Source: Tropicimonas_B omnivorans
Lineage (GTDB): Bacteria > Pseudomonadota > Alphaproteobacteria > Rhodobacterales > Rhodobacteraceae
NCBI RefSeq assembly: GCF_031846565.1
Contig: NZ_JAVRHL010000002.1
Span: forward strand, 744,001-808,000
Length of the DNA: 64,000 nt
Reading direction: 5' to 3'
In this document: positions 55,967-63,716 of the stretch, piece after piece
Numbering within the stretch: position 1 is the stretch's first letter
Layout: each line of letters opens with the position of its first letter
Made by a program: the position numbers and the translations under genes
Notes under the pieces: generated by a model
The model's input: the letters and a program-made list of their open reading frames with translations, nothing else
What the model was told of the DNA's origin: nothing
The model's database searches: none

Positions 55967-56319
55967 TGAACCGCCCTTCGCTCACGCCCGATTCAGATGC
56001 CGGGGAGGTGCTCCCGGCCGGTCCGCCGCCGGACCCGGCCGACCTGCGCGCGCTGCGCTGGCTGAGGGGGCTCGTCATGGCGCTTTTGGTGACGATGATC
56101 CTCGGTGTCGGCACCGTGAGCGGTCTCGTCGCGCTGCGCCTGTCGGCCCCCTCGGCGCCGCCGGCCTTCCCCGATAGCCCGGACCTGCCGCCGGGCGCAA
56201 CGCCCCTTGCGGTGACCCGCGGCGACGGATGGTGGGCGGTGGTCACGGATGACGGCCGCATCCTGATCCTCGGGGCGGACGGAACGGTGCTGGACGAGGT
56301 CGCCGTCGCGCTGCCCTGA
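55966..56319 (+). CDS. DUF6476 family single-pass membrane protein
   Basis: 117 residues with a Pro/Asp-rich cytoplasmic tail, one membrane segment at about 35-57 (LVMALLVTMILGVGTVSGLVAL) and a short periplasmic part with a two-stranded repeat-like end (WWAVVTDDGRILILGADGTVLDEV). It matches what I know as DUF6476, often beside an RluA-type synthase in Rhodobacteraceae. The start overlaps the divergent synthase start by a base. Function unknown. Confidence 0.75.
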   Translation: MNRPSLTPDSDAGEVLPAGPPPDPADLRALRWLRGLVMALLVTMILGVGTVSGLVALRLSAPSAPPAFPDSPDLPPGATPLAVTRGDGWWAVVTDDGRILILGADGTVLDEVAVALP

Positions 56320-56323
56320 GCGC

Positions 56324-56971
56324 TCAGGCGAGCCCGTCGAGGAGCGGCACGAGGCTCAGGCGCCGGTCCGGTCCCTCGCGCGCGGTGAGCATCCAGTCCG
56401 CCGTCGGTGCGGAGCGGGCCCTGAGGCGGCTGATGCGCCAGCGTCCGAAGCTCTTCCTCGGCGCCTCCGAATGCCGCGAGGCCAGGGACCAGCGCGTCTC
56501 GATCCCGGCGGAGCCGCCGTCCGCCGTCAGGATCAGCCCCATCGGCCAGTGCGCCGGATCGTCCTTCCGCTCGGACCCCGTCTCCGCGGCGAGGTGCAGC
56601 CGCCGCACCGGCGTCAGTCCCGGCGGACGGGGCAGCTCGGCCACCACGGTGGGGACGGAGCCCGAGCGCAGACTTTCCTCCATGCACCACAGCAGATCCT
56701 CCTCCCGCCGCGGCGTCACGGTGTAGATGCGGGCGGGATCCATCCAGCGGGTCAGCCCCTCGCCGTTCAGACGTTCGGGATACCAGGCCGGCACGATCCA
56801 GATGACCGGGCCGGGGCGGGCGCCGGCGATGGCGACGGCGAGGGTCCGCCTGGCGGGGCCGCAGATCTCGTGCGTCCGGCCGAGGGCGAGGTCCATTCCG
56901 GGCAGGAGCGTCATCGCGGGACGCGCGTTGCGAGAGGTCCGGGAGAGGAGGGTGTGAAGCGACTCGGTCAT
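56324..56971 (-). CDS. ImuA-like RecA-superfamily protein, SOS-associated
   Basis: 215 residues. LLPGMDLALGRTHEICGPARRTLAVAIAG recalls ImuA/RecA-like proteins, where this segment normally carries a GKT-type P-loop; here it reads GPARRTL, so the nucleotide-binding motif is degenerate. The rest is arginine-rich. ATG 56971 lies just 16 bases from a perfect alphaproteobacterial LexA box, supporting an SOS role. No imuB or dnaE2 is adjacent. The ImuA assignment is moderate; another uncharacterised SOS protein is possible. Confidence 0.55.
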   Translation of the reverse strand: MTESLHTLLSRTSRNARPAMTLLPGMDLALGRTHEICGPARRTLAVAIAGARPGPVIWIVPAWYPERLNGEGLTRWMDPARIYTVTPRREEDLLWCMEESLRSGSVPTVVAELPRPPGLTPVRRLHLAAETGSERKDDPAHWPMGLILTADGGSAGIETRWSLASRHSEAPRKSFGRWRISRLRARSAPTADWMLTAREGPDRRLSLVPLLDGLA

Positions 56972-56987
56972 GGTCCAAGTTTAAAAT

Positions 56988-57002
56988 GTTCACACTTCGT
57001 TC
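56988..57002. promoter_or_regulatory. LexA (SOS) box, GTTC-N7-GTTC
   Basis: GTTCACACTTCGTTC is a perfect match to the alphaproteobacterial LexA operator GTTC-N7-GTTC. It lies 16 bases upstream of the ImuA-like ATG on the minus strand and 80 bases ahead of the aldo/keto reductase, so it could control either, but position favours the ImuA-like gene. It is the only such site I noticed in the window. Confidence 0.8.
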
Positions 57003-57081
57003 TCAAGCCTGCTCCTCTTGCGGCTGGCGCTCCGTCGGGTAGTCCGGTGGAGAAGAGATCCCTTGCGAAGGACATGCTGCG

Positions 57082-58128
57082 ATGAAGACGAGAAAGATCG
57101 GCGAAAGCGGCCTCGAGGTCAGCGAAATCTGCCTCGGCACCATGACATGGGGCAGCCAGAACGACGCGGCCGAGGCCCATGCCCAGATCGACCGGTCGGT
57201 CGAGGCCGGCGTGACCATCATGGACGCGGCCGAGATGTACCCCACCACCCCGCGGCGGGACGCCACCACCGGCCGCACCGAGGAGATCATCGGCGAATGG
57301 TATGCGGGCGCCGGCGGCCGGCGGGAGAAGATGCTGATTGCCACGAAGATCGCCGGGCCGAACGGCGGCTTCGCGCATGACGGGCGCGGCGTCCATCCCG
57401 ACACGATGCGCTCCTCGCTCGAGGCCTCGCTTCGGCGCCTCGGGACCGACCGCATCGACCTCTACCAGCTTCACTGGCCGAACCGCGGCTCCTACCACTT
57501 CCGCCAGAACTGGGACTTCGATCCCACCGGCATCTCCCGGACCGAGACCGAGCAGCACATGGCGGACGTTCTCGGCACCGCGGCCGAGCTTCGCGCGGAA
57601 GGCAAGCTGCGGGAGATCGCGCTATCGAACGAGACCGCCTGGGGGACAGCCAAGTGGCTGGAGATCGCCCGGCGGGACGGCCTGCCGCGGATGGCCTCGA
57701 TCCAGAACGAGTATTCGCTCCTCTGCCGCCTTTACGACACGGACCTCGCCGAACTCTCGGTCACCGAGGACGTGCCGCTGCTGTGCTACTCGCCGCTCGC
57801 CGCCGGCCTGCTGACCGGCAAGTATCGCGGCGGCGCCGTGCCTGAGGGCAGCCGTCAATCGATCAATTCCGGCCTTGGCGGGCGCATGACGGACGGGGTG
57901 CACGCGGCGGTCGAAGCCTATGCGAACATCGCCGAGGCGCACGGGCTGGACCTTGCGCAGATGGCGCTGGCCTTCTGCATGACCCGGCCCTTCATGGGTT
58001 CCACGATCATCGGCGCGACGACGCCAGAGCAGCTCGAGACCGCTCTCGGCGCGGCTGACGTGACGCTGACGGGCGAGGTGATGGCCGAGATCGGCAAGGC
58101 TCACAGGGCCCACCCGCTGCCCTACTGA
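57082..58128 (+). CDS. Aldo/keto reductase, Tas-like
   Basis: 348 residues, TIM-barrel NADPH-dependent reductase. MDAAEMYP contains the catalytic Asp/Tyr region, TKIAGPNG the Lys, and QLHWPNRGSYHF the His; IGATTPEQLE is the C-terminal cofactor segment. The MYPTTP sequence and long insert resemble the E. coli Tas subgroup. ATG 57082 is the start. Divergent from the ImuA-like gene. Native substrate unknown. Confidence 0.9.
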   Translation: MKTRKIGESGLEVSEICLGTMTWGSQNDAAEAHAQIDRSVEAGVTIMDAAEMYPTTPRRDATTGRTEEIIGEWYAGAGGRREKMLIATKIAGPNGGFAHDGRGVHPDTMRSSLEASLRRLGTDRIDLYQLHWPNRGSYHFRQNWDFDPTGISRTETEQHMADVLGTAAELRAEGKLREIALSNETAWGTAKWLEIARRDGLPRMASIQNEYSLLCRLYDTDLAELSVTEDVPLLCYSPLAAGLLTGKYRGGAVPEGSRQSINSGLGGRMTDGVHAAVEAYANIAEAHGLDLAQMALAFCMTRPFMGSTIIGATTPEQLETALGAADVTLTGEVMAEIGKAHRAHPLPY

Positions 58129-58150
58129 ACGAGCCCGCGACCCGGCGGCG

Positions 58151-58429
58151 TCAGGTCCATTCGGGCAGGGCGCCGCCGGGCAGTTCGGACCGGGCGAGCC
58201 GCAGCGTTTCGGGGGCGACGTTCTCGGCCTCGGCAAAGCGCATCACCCAGGCATCGTCCATCATGACGAAATCCAGCACCGAGGCGAGGAACTCCGGATC
58301 CGCGGCGCCCTCGGCCAGCTCGTCCCGCGCCAGGCCCGACGAGCCGAGGAAGACGTCGAGCAGATCGTCCTCCCGCGCCAGCCAGCCCAATGCCCTGATG
58401 GCGAGAATTTCGGCGCTATCCTGCGACAT
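58151..58429 (-). CDS. DUF3572 family protein
   Basis: 92 residues, acidic and helical, with no signal or membrane segment. IRALGWLAREDDLLDVFLGSSGL and LDFVMMDDAWVMRFAE match the family annotated as DUF3572, often next to pleD-like genes in alphaproteobacteria. It is divergent from the PleD-like gene with a 89-base shared gap that holds a TTAACCAT sequence. Function unknown. Confidence 0.82.
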   Translation of the reverse strand: MSQDSAEILAIRALGWLAREDDLLDVFLGSSGLARDELAEGAADPEFLASVLDFVMMDDAWVMRFAEAENVAPETLRLARSELPGGALPEWT

Positions 58430-58460
58430 GATCGATCCCCGGAGGTCTGGTCATCATTTG

Positions 58461-58468
58461 TTAACCAT
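58461..58468. promoter_or_regulatory. Candidate CtrA half-site (TTAACCAT)
   Basis: TTAACCAT in the gap between DUF3572 and the PleD-like gene equals the half-site form of the CtrA motif known in Caulobacter. It is about 50 bases before the PleD-like ATG. A single 8-mer is weak evidence, but TTAA is rare in this GC-rich DNA. Confidence 0.3.
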
Positions 58469-58518
58469 TTCTACCCAAGAGTGAACGTATCCCTAGGGCG
58501 AGGTGAATTTTTACCAAG

Positions 58519-60048
58519 ATGTCCGGTCCTATTCTCATCATCGATGATCTCGCAACCAACCGTATCGCCCTCAAGGCGCAGCTTGGTGAGAGTTGTCATG
58601 ATTTCGTTCAGGCGACGCTGTGCAACGGGTTTCGGGAGGCGCGGCGGACGCGTCCGCAAATCGTTCTTCTGTCCGTGGGGGACGACAGGCTGGGTGTGAG
58701 CCTCTGCCGCCGCATGAAGACGGACCCGTTGCTCGCGCACGTGCCGATCATCGCCATCTTGCGGATGGGGGAGGAGGGCACTTCCAACGACGCGCCGGCG
58801 ATCCGCCGGGGGGCACTTCACGCCGGGGCGGAGGACGTGATGAGCGTACCCGTCGATGCCACACTGCTGCTGGCGCGGATCCGCAATCTGCGGCGCGTGG
58901 CGGCGGAGGCGCAAGACATGACGCCGGACGCCGTACTCGGCCCGGAATCCTTCGCGACGAGTGCATCGGCGCAGACCTGGTTCGGCACGGGGCCGGCAGA
59001 AGCCGCCCAAACCTTCGAACGGCCGGGGCGGGTGGTGATCGTCGCTGCGGATCGCGGCGAGGCGATTCTCTGGCGCGGGCGCCTCGCGCGCTTCTGCCAC
59101 CACGCGATCGAGATCATGGACCGGACCGATGCGCTCGACGCCTGGGAGGAGCGACGGGGCAGGCCGCGCGGCCGCGACGCCGAAGCCCGGACCCCGCCGG
59201 ACCTCTTCCTCGTCCTGTCGCGGCGCGATGCGATGCCGGGCGAGGTGCTCGGCCTCGTGAACGATCTGCGCTCCAACGAGGCGACGCGGCAATGCGGGAT
59301 CATCGTCGCCACGTCCGATCCCGAGATCGCCGCCTACGCCCTCGATATCGGAGCCTGGGACGTGATCGGCCTGCCGGTGGATTTCGAGACCTGCGCCATC
59401 CTCCTGTCCCGGCAGATTGCCCGGAAGCGGGGTGCCGACCGTCGCCGCCGCGCGATGCGCGACGGACTCGAGGCTGCCGTCCTCGACCCCCTCACGGGTC
59501 TTGCCAACCGCCGGGCCGTCCTCGCCGTGCTGGCCGACACCTTGCAGAATGCGGCCAGGACCAAATCCTGCTGCGGCGTCCTCGTGGTCGACCTCGACAA
59601 CTTCAAGGCCGTCAACGACACGTTCGGCCATGCGGCGGGGGACATCGTCCTGTCAGAGATCGCCAGCCGCCTGTTCCGCGTCTGCCGGACGGGCGACCTG
59701 ATCGGACGGATCGGCGGTGAGGAGTTCCTGGTGATCCTTTCCGAGACGGACCTGGCGGAAACGCTCGCCATGGCGGAACGTTTGCGGCGGGCGGCAAGCA
59801 GCCGCCCCGTCGCCTTGGCGTCGACGCCGGCGGGGAGCACGATGAAGCGCGAGGCGCATTCCCTGAGACAGACGATCTCGATCGGCCTGACGACGTTCTG
59901 CGGGGAGGCTGGCCGCAGTTCGGCGGACATTCTCGCGGATGCGGACCGGGCGCTCTACGCCGCCAAGACCGCGGGCCGCAACCGGGTCATACGATCCTGC
60001 GCAAGCATCAAGGGCTCGAGAGGGGAGGACGTGGTGCCCGCTGGATGA
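58519..60048 (+). CDS. PleD-like diguanylate cyclase with degenerate receiver domains
   Basis: 509 residues in the PleD layout: two receiver-like domains (about 1-130 and 165-310) and a GGDEF domain (about 330-490). In receiver 1 the DD pair (9-10) is present but the phosphoacceptor Asp is Ser52 (LLSVGDD) and the KP lysine is lost. In receiver 2 the aligned Asp is replaced (DLFLVLSRRD) and the DD pair is lost. The cyclase site GGEEF (399-403) and the inhibitory site R390-x-x-D393 are intact, so it should make c-di-GMP with product inhibition but not be phospho-activated as in PleD. The start has a weak SD. Confidence 0.85.
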   Translation: MSGPILIIDDLATNRIALKAQLGESCHDFVQATLCNGFREARRTRPQIVLLSVGDDRLGVSLCRRMKTDPLLAHVPIIAILRMGEEGTSNDAPAIRRGALHAGAEDVMSVPVDATLLLARIRNLRRVAAEAQDMTPDAVLGPESFATSASAQTWFGTGPAEAAQTFERPGRVVIVAADRGEAILWRGRLARFCHHAIEIMDRTDALDAWEERRGRPRGRDAEARTPPDLFLVLSRRDAMPGEVLGLVNDLRSNEATRQCGIIVATSDPEIAAYALDIGAWDVIGLPVDFETCAILLSRQIARKRGADRRRRAMRDGLEAAVLDPLTGLANRRAVLAVLADTLQNAARTKSCCGVLVVDLDNFKAVNDTFGHAAGDIVLSEIASRLFRVCRTGDLIGRIGGEEFLVILSETDLAETLAMAERLRRAASSRPVALASTPAGSTMKREAHSLRQTISIGLTTFCGEAGRSSADILADADRALYAAKTAGRNRVIRSCASIKGSRGEDVVPAG

Positions 60049-60147
60049 GGGGGGGCGCGAGCGGCAGCCGGATCCTTCTCGATCGTTCGGCGCAGGGCGT
60101 TGCGACGAAATGGTTTTCGGGGACCGGGTGCCGGCCGGTGCAGGCTG

Positions 60148-60651
60148 TCAGTTCCGCTCCCTTGGCGGAGGGCCGCGCCGTCCTGGTCCGCGGCGGATCG
60201 CCTGTTGCAACCGGTCCGCAAACGCCGCGCGATTGGCGGCGTCCATCATCAAGAGGCGCTCGATCATGATCGCGTGGCCGCGCCTCCGGCCCCGGTCGAC
60301 GATCTCCCCCTGCCGGGCGAGCAGGCTTTCCAGCCGGGCGGGGTCGAACGGATCCGCGCGGAGCGCCTCGATCGTCTCGGCGAAGGTTGCGCGCATTTCC
60401 CGGCGATCCGTCCGGAAGGCGTCACGGCCCTCCGCCGCCGCGCCGCGCAGCGCCTCCCGATCCCGCTGGCCGAAGGCGGACAGATAGGGGCCGAGGCCCA
60501 GTTCGCCCTCGACGCGCGCAGGATGGTGCCGGTCCTTCAGGGCCGCACCGATGACGATTCCGCCGACGAGCAGGTTCAGGGCCAGCGACAGGACGAGAAG
60601 GCCACGCAGCCAGATCGGCGCGCGGCGGGGCGGGGCGGGCGTATCAGCCAT
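60148..60651 (-). CDS. Periplasmic heavy-metal sensor-like protein (CnrX/metal-resist type)
   Basis: 167 residues. A membrane anchor at about 14-36 is followed by KDRHHPARVEGELGLGPYLSAF and a helical periplasmic part, with AALRADPFDPARLESLLARQGEIVDRGRRRGHAIMIERL, fitting the metal-resist/CnrX/Spy-like helical hairpin family. Two adjacent His at 42-43 and His at the C-terminal helix are possible metal ligands. It overlaps the anti-sigma-like gene by 8 bases, with ATG 60651. Likely the sensor component of the sigma operon; function inferred from context. Confidence 0.7.
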   Translation of the reverse strand: MADTPAPPRRAPIWLRGLLVLSLALNLLVGGIVIGAALKDRHHPARVEGELGLGPYLSAFGQRDREALRGAAAEGRDAFRTDRREMRATFAETIEALRADPFDPARLESLLARQGEIVDRGRRRGHAIMIERLLMMDAANRAAFADRLQQAIRRGPGRRGPPPRERN

Positions 60652-61057
60652 CGACGGCGGCATCCTCGGTCAGAAGGGGGGAGATATCGGGCATCGCCCA
60701 CGCAAGGGTGGTCTCCTCGCCGCCGGTCACGCCCGGCAGGGACATGGCGAAAGGCGGAGCGTAGCCGATCCAGAGACCCGCCAGCGTCGCCGCGCCGAGG
60801 GTCGCGACGGCAGGCCAGCCGCCGAGGGCGGCGAGCGCGCGCCTGATGCGCCCGCGGGCCGGGAGCGATGGCGCCGGTGCGTCCCCGGGGTCGATCTCCC
60901 GCGCTTCGGCGACGTCGTAGGCATCGGCGAGGATGCGGCCCATCAGGGCGGTCGAGGGCGCGGCCCCTTGCTGCCGCGCCGCCACGAAGAGGGCGTCCAG
61001 CTCGACATCCTGCGGCGCGTCCGGTTCGGTCCCCGTTGTCTTGTTCCTCGTGTTCAT
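60644..61057 (-). CDS. Probable membrane anti-sigma partner of the ECF sigma factor
   Basis: 137 residues. The cytoplasmic N-terminal part (DVELDALFVAARQQGAAP) is followed by a single membrane segment at about 81-100 and a short periplasmic tail. Its ATG 61057 overlaps the sigma stop (ATGA), and it overlaps the downstream sensor gene. This arrangement is what is expected of an anti-sigma factor in ECF operons, but the protein has no recognised anti-sigma domain motif. Assignment rests on position and topology. Confidence 0.6.
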   Translation of the reverse strand: MNTRNKTTGTEPDAPQDVELDALFVAARQQGAAPSTALMGRILADAYDVAEAREIDPGDAPAPSLPARGRIRRALAALGGWPAVATLGAATLAGLWIGYAPPFAMSLPGVTGGEETTLAWAMPDISPLLTEDAAVDG

Positions 61058-61641
61058 TCCTCGAACCCCAGTTCGTCGCGACGCCCCTTGAGGATCGCGG
61101 ACAGGCCGCGCTTGCCGCGCGCGATCAGGCTTTCCACCGCCTCGACGCCAAGACCCATCACATCCGCGATCTCGGGGTTGGGCAACCCCTCCAGGTGGCG
61201 AAGGGTGATGGCGGTGCATTGCCGCTCGGGCAGGTTCGCCAGCGCGGCCCGGAGCGCGGCAGCGCGGGCGCGGTGCTGGAGGCCCGTCTCGACGCTAGGG
61301 GCGTCCGCGGCGGGCTCGGTTCCCTCCGGGAACGCGATGTCCCAGCCGACCGAGCGACGTCGGCGCAGGCGGTCGGTGCAGAGGTTCGACGCGACCCGCC
61401 AGAGCCATGTCGAGACCTGCGCCTCCCCCGGGCGCCAGTCGGGCGCGATCTTCCACAGCCGCAGCATCGCCTCCTGCGTGACGTCCTCCGCCTCAGCGCC
61501 ATCGCCGAGCATCCGGCTCGCCAGCGCATGGATGCGCGGGGCGAGGCGCAGCGTCAGCGCGCGGGCCGCCGTGCGGTCTCCGCCGGCATAGAGCGCGAGA
61601 AGGTCCTCGTCGGACCTCTCCTCGATAAAGTCGAGCGGCAT
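61054..61641 (-). CDS. ECF-type RNA polymerase sigma factor
   Basis: 195 residues. Region 2 has LALRLAPRIHALASRMLGDGAEAEDVTQEAMLRLWK and the -10 recognition segment WLWRVASNLCTDRLRRRR; region 4 has LPERQCTAITLRHLEGLPNPEIADVMGLGVEAVESLIARG. This is a normal ECF size. GAAGGA precedes ATG 61641 (MPLDFIEE); ATG 61647 is also in frame. It leads a three-gene overlapping operon with an anti-sigma-like protein and a metal-sensor-like protein, resembling cnrH-cnrY-cnrX in content. Confidence 0.9.
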   Translation of the reverse strand: MPLDFIEERSDEDLLALYAGGDRTAARALTLRLAPRIHALASRMLGDGAEAEDVTQEAMLRLWKIAPDWRPGEAQVSTWLWRVASNLCTDRLRRRRSVGWDIAFPEGTEPAADAPSVETGLQHRARAAALRAALANLPERQCTAITLRHLEGLPNPEIADVMGLGVEAVESLIARGKRGLSAILKGRRDELGFEE

Positions 61642-61770
61642 GTCCATCCTTCGGCTTTGGTATCCTGCCGGTTCGTCGCCCGGCAATGGCGGGCGGGGCG
61701 GTCAGGGCGGGGCCGGGCGGAGATCCGCGCCGGCCCCGCCGCGCGGGATGTGCTCAGTCGCGGGGCCGCG

Positions 61771-62373
61771 TCACTCGGAGTCCTGCCCGGCGGGCCCCGG
61801 ACGCAGTGCCCTGAGCGCGTCGAACTCGGCCTGGCTCAGCGATCCGTTGCCGTCCGTATCGCCAAGGCGGATCATGGCGCGGGCCATGCCGCCTCTCTCC
61901 GCCCCGCCGCGCCAAGTGCCGCGATGCGGCCTACCGCCATCCTCAGCGTGCTCCCGCTTGCCGGGATGCGCGCCGCGCATGTCGGGCCCGCCGCGATGCC
62001 CATGCATCTCCGCTCGCTCCGCCGCGTCCAGGGCGTCCTGACGCGTCACCGCGCCGTCCCCGTCCGTATCGAGCTTGCCGAACATCCGGCCCACGCGCCG
62101 TTCGAAGCGCTCGGCCTCCCGGCGTTCCGCCGCGGCGCGCATGTCCTCGAGGCTGATCTCGCCGTCGCCGTCCCTATCGGCGGCGTCGAACATCGCGGCA
62201 GCACGGGCGCGGGCCCGGCTCGAGAGCTCCTCGAGGGAGAGTTCGCCGTCGCCATCGGCATCGAGATCGGCAAAGGCCGGGCGGTCGGCGCGCTCGGGGC
62301 CGGCGTTCTGGGCGAAGGCCGCCGGGGCGAGGCCGGCGGCGATCAGGGAGGCGATCAGGGTCATCCGTGTCAT
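61771..62373 (-). CDS. Secreted EF-hand protein with His-rich insert
   Basis: 200 residues. A signal peptide (to about PAAFAQ) leads into four EF-hand loops: D38-E49, D66-D77, D102-D113 and D172-E183, with acidic ligands at the usual positions. Between loops 3 and 4 lies a His/Gly-rich stretch (His124, 126, 136, 142, 150) that could bind transition metals. ATG 62373 used; ATG 62364 is in frame. It is 130 bases upstream of the sigma gene on the same strand and may be co-transcribed. A periplasmic Ca2+ or metal binding role is likely. Confidence 0.8.
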   Translation of the reverse strand: MTRMTLIASLIAAGLAPAAFAQNAGPERADRPAFADLDADGDGELSLEELSSRARARAAAMFDAADRDGDGEISLEDMRAAAERREAERFERRVGRMFGKLDTDGDGAVTRQDALDAAERAEMHGHRGGPDMRGAHPGKREHAEDGGRPHRGTWRGGAERGGMARAMIRLGDTDGNGSLSQAEFDALRALRPGPAGQDSE

Positions 62374-62407
62374 CTTGGAACAGGTCCTCTGGGGGAATAT
62401 GTCGTTC

Positions 62408-62417
62408 GCTTCGAAGC
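62408..62417. promoter_or_regulatory. Palindrome upstream of the EF-hand gene
   Basis: GCTTCGAAGC is a perfect 10-bp palindrome about 35 bases ahead of the EF-hand start (minus strand). Its position fits an operator, but no regulator is known and a 10-bp palindrome can occur by chance. Confidence 0.25.
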
Positions 62418-62627
62418 CCCGGTCCGCTTTGGTCCCGTGGGGGACGCCACCGCCCGGCGCTTCAAAGGGTTCCACGCAGCACGCGCCGCATTCCGTCGTC
62501 ACGGTTTCGTCAGATGCCAGCCGCCCGCGCCGGCGGTCCCGAAACCCTGCGACCGATGCACCGGTCGCCATGAGGCCCGATCTTCCCTATGTATGGTTTT
62601 GCGAGCAGCACCGAAGGAGCCACCGCC

Positions 62628-63059
62628 ATGGATCTCGAACACGGCACAGAACAGCGCCCGGCCGCGCCTGTACGGGACGAGGACGACCGTCCCCTCGGCC
62701 AGTCCGTCCTGCGCGGCTTCCGCCAGCGCTGCCCCAATTGCGGCGAGGGGAAGATCCTTTTCAAGTACCTCAAGGTGCGGCCGGCCTGTCCCGTCTGCGG
62801 GGAGGATCTGTCCCACCAGCGCGCCGATGACGGCCCGGCCTACGTCACCATCCTCCTCGTGGGGCACATCCTCGGTGTCGTGATCCATCTCGTCTGGGTC
62901 CACCTGCGGCCCAGTCCGCTGACGATGGCGCTGACGCTGTCGGCCGGCGTCATCGTGCTGTCGCTCTGGCTCCTGCCGAGGATCAAGGGGGCGTTCGTCG
63001 GCCTTCAGTGGTCCCGCAGGATGCATGGCTTCGGGCAGGGTGAGCCGGCCACTGACTGA
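62628..63059 (+). CDS. DUF983 family membrane protein
   Basis: 143 residues. An N-terminal zinc-ribbon-like segment has CPNCG and CPVCG, followed by two membrane segments in the C-terminal half (VTILLVGHILGVVIHLVWV and LTLSAGVIVLSLWLL). This matches DUF983, small membrane proteins whose function is not established. ATG 62628 follows GAAGGAG. Its 3' end overlaps the NUDIX gene by 35 bases, so they are coupled. Confidence 0.9.
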   Translation: MDLEHGTEQRPAAPVRDEDDRPLGQSVLRGFRQRCPNCGEGKILFKYLKVRPACPVCGEDLSHQRADDGPAYVTILLVGHILGVVIHLVWVHLRPSPLTMALTLSAGVIVLSLWLLPRIKGAFVGLQWSRRMHGFGQGEPATD

Positions 63060-63711
63060 GGCATCGCATATCCCGGTCCGCCCCGCGGCGACGGTGATCT
63101 TCCATCGCGAGGCCGCGTCCGGGCCGGAGGTGCTGATGGGCCGGCGAGGCGGGCGCGCGGCCTTCCTTCCGGGCCGCATGGTCTTTCCCGGGGGCGCTGT
63201 CGAAGACGCCGATGAGGAGATTCCGCTGGCCGCGATGCCGCCGGAGCGCGAGCTGCACCGGCTCGGATTGCGCTCCGGGCTTGCGCCGCGGGCGCTCCTC
63301 GTCGCCGCGATCCGGGAGACGTGGGAGGAGACGGGCCTCATTCTCGGCGCGGCCGGGGCGTGGAAGGATCCGCCCGCAGGCTGGCGCGGCTTCGCTAGAG
63401 CGGGCTACCTCCCCGACGCCTCCGCGCTTCGTCTCGTCTTGCGCGCGGTCACGCCGCCGGACCGGCCCCGCCGTTTCGACGCGCGGATCTTCAGCGCGCC
63501 GGCCGCGGCGCTCATCGAGGCGGGACACGCGGGGGACGGGGAGCTCTCGAGCCTTGCCTGGGTGCCGATGGAGGCGGCCCTCGCCGACGATCCGCCCTTC
63601 ATAACCCGCCTCGCGCTGGGCGAGCTCGCCGATCGCTTCGAGAGCCCAGACCTTCCGCCGCGCCTCGTTGCCTGCGAAGCGCGCCTGACCCGGTCGAGCC
63701 GCCTCGGCTGA
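63025..63711 (+). CDS. NUDIX hydrolase
   Basis: 228 residues. The NUDIX box is split by an insert: MVFPGGAVEDADEE then IRETWEETGLIL, which keeps the REx2EE core metal ligands. The family hydrolyses nucleoside diphosphate-linked compounds; the large insert and 228-residue length resemble the RppH-unrelated coenzyme A pyrophosphatase-like or NUDT19-like groups, but substrate is not clear. ATG 63025 is inside the DUF983 end. It is convergent with the EamA transporter gene, 6 bases away. Confidence 0.88.
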   Translation: MASGRVSRPLTEASHIPVRPAATVIFHREAASGPEVLMGRRGGRAAFLPGRMVFPGGAVEDADEEIPLAAMPPERELHRLGLRSGLAPRALLVAAIRETWEETGLILGAAGAWKDPPAGWRGFARAGYLPDASALRLVLRAVTPPDRPRRFDARIFSAPAAALIEAGHAGDGELSSLAWVPMEAALADDPPFITRLALGELADRFESPDLPPRLVACEARLTRSSRLG

Positions 63712-63716
63712 TCCCG

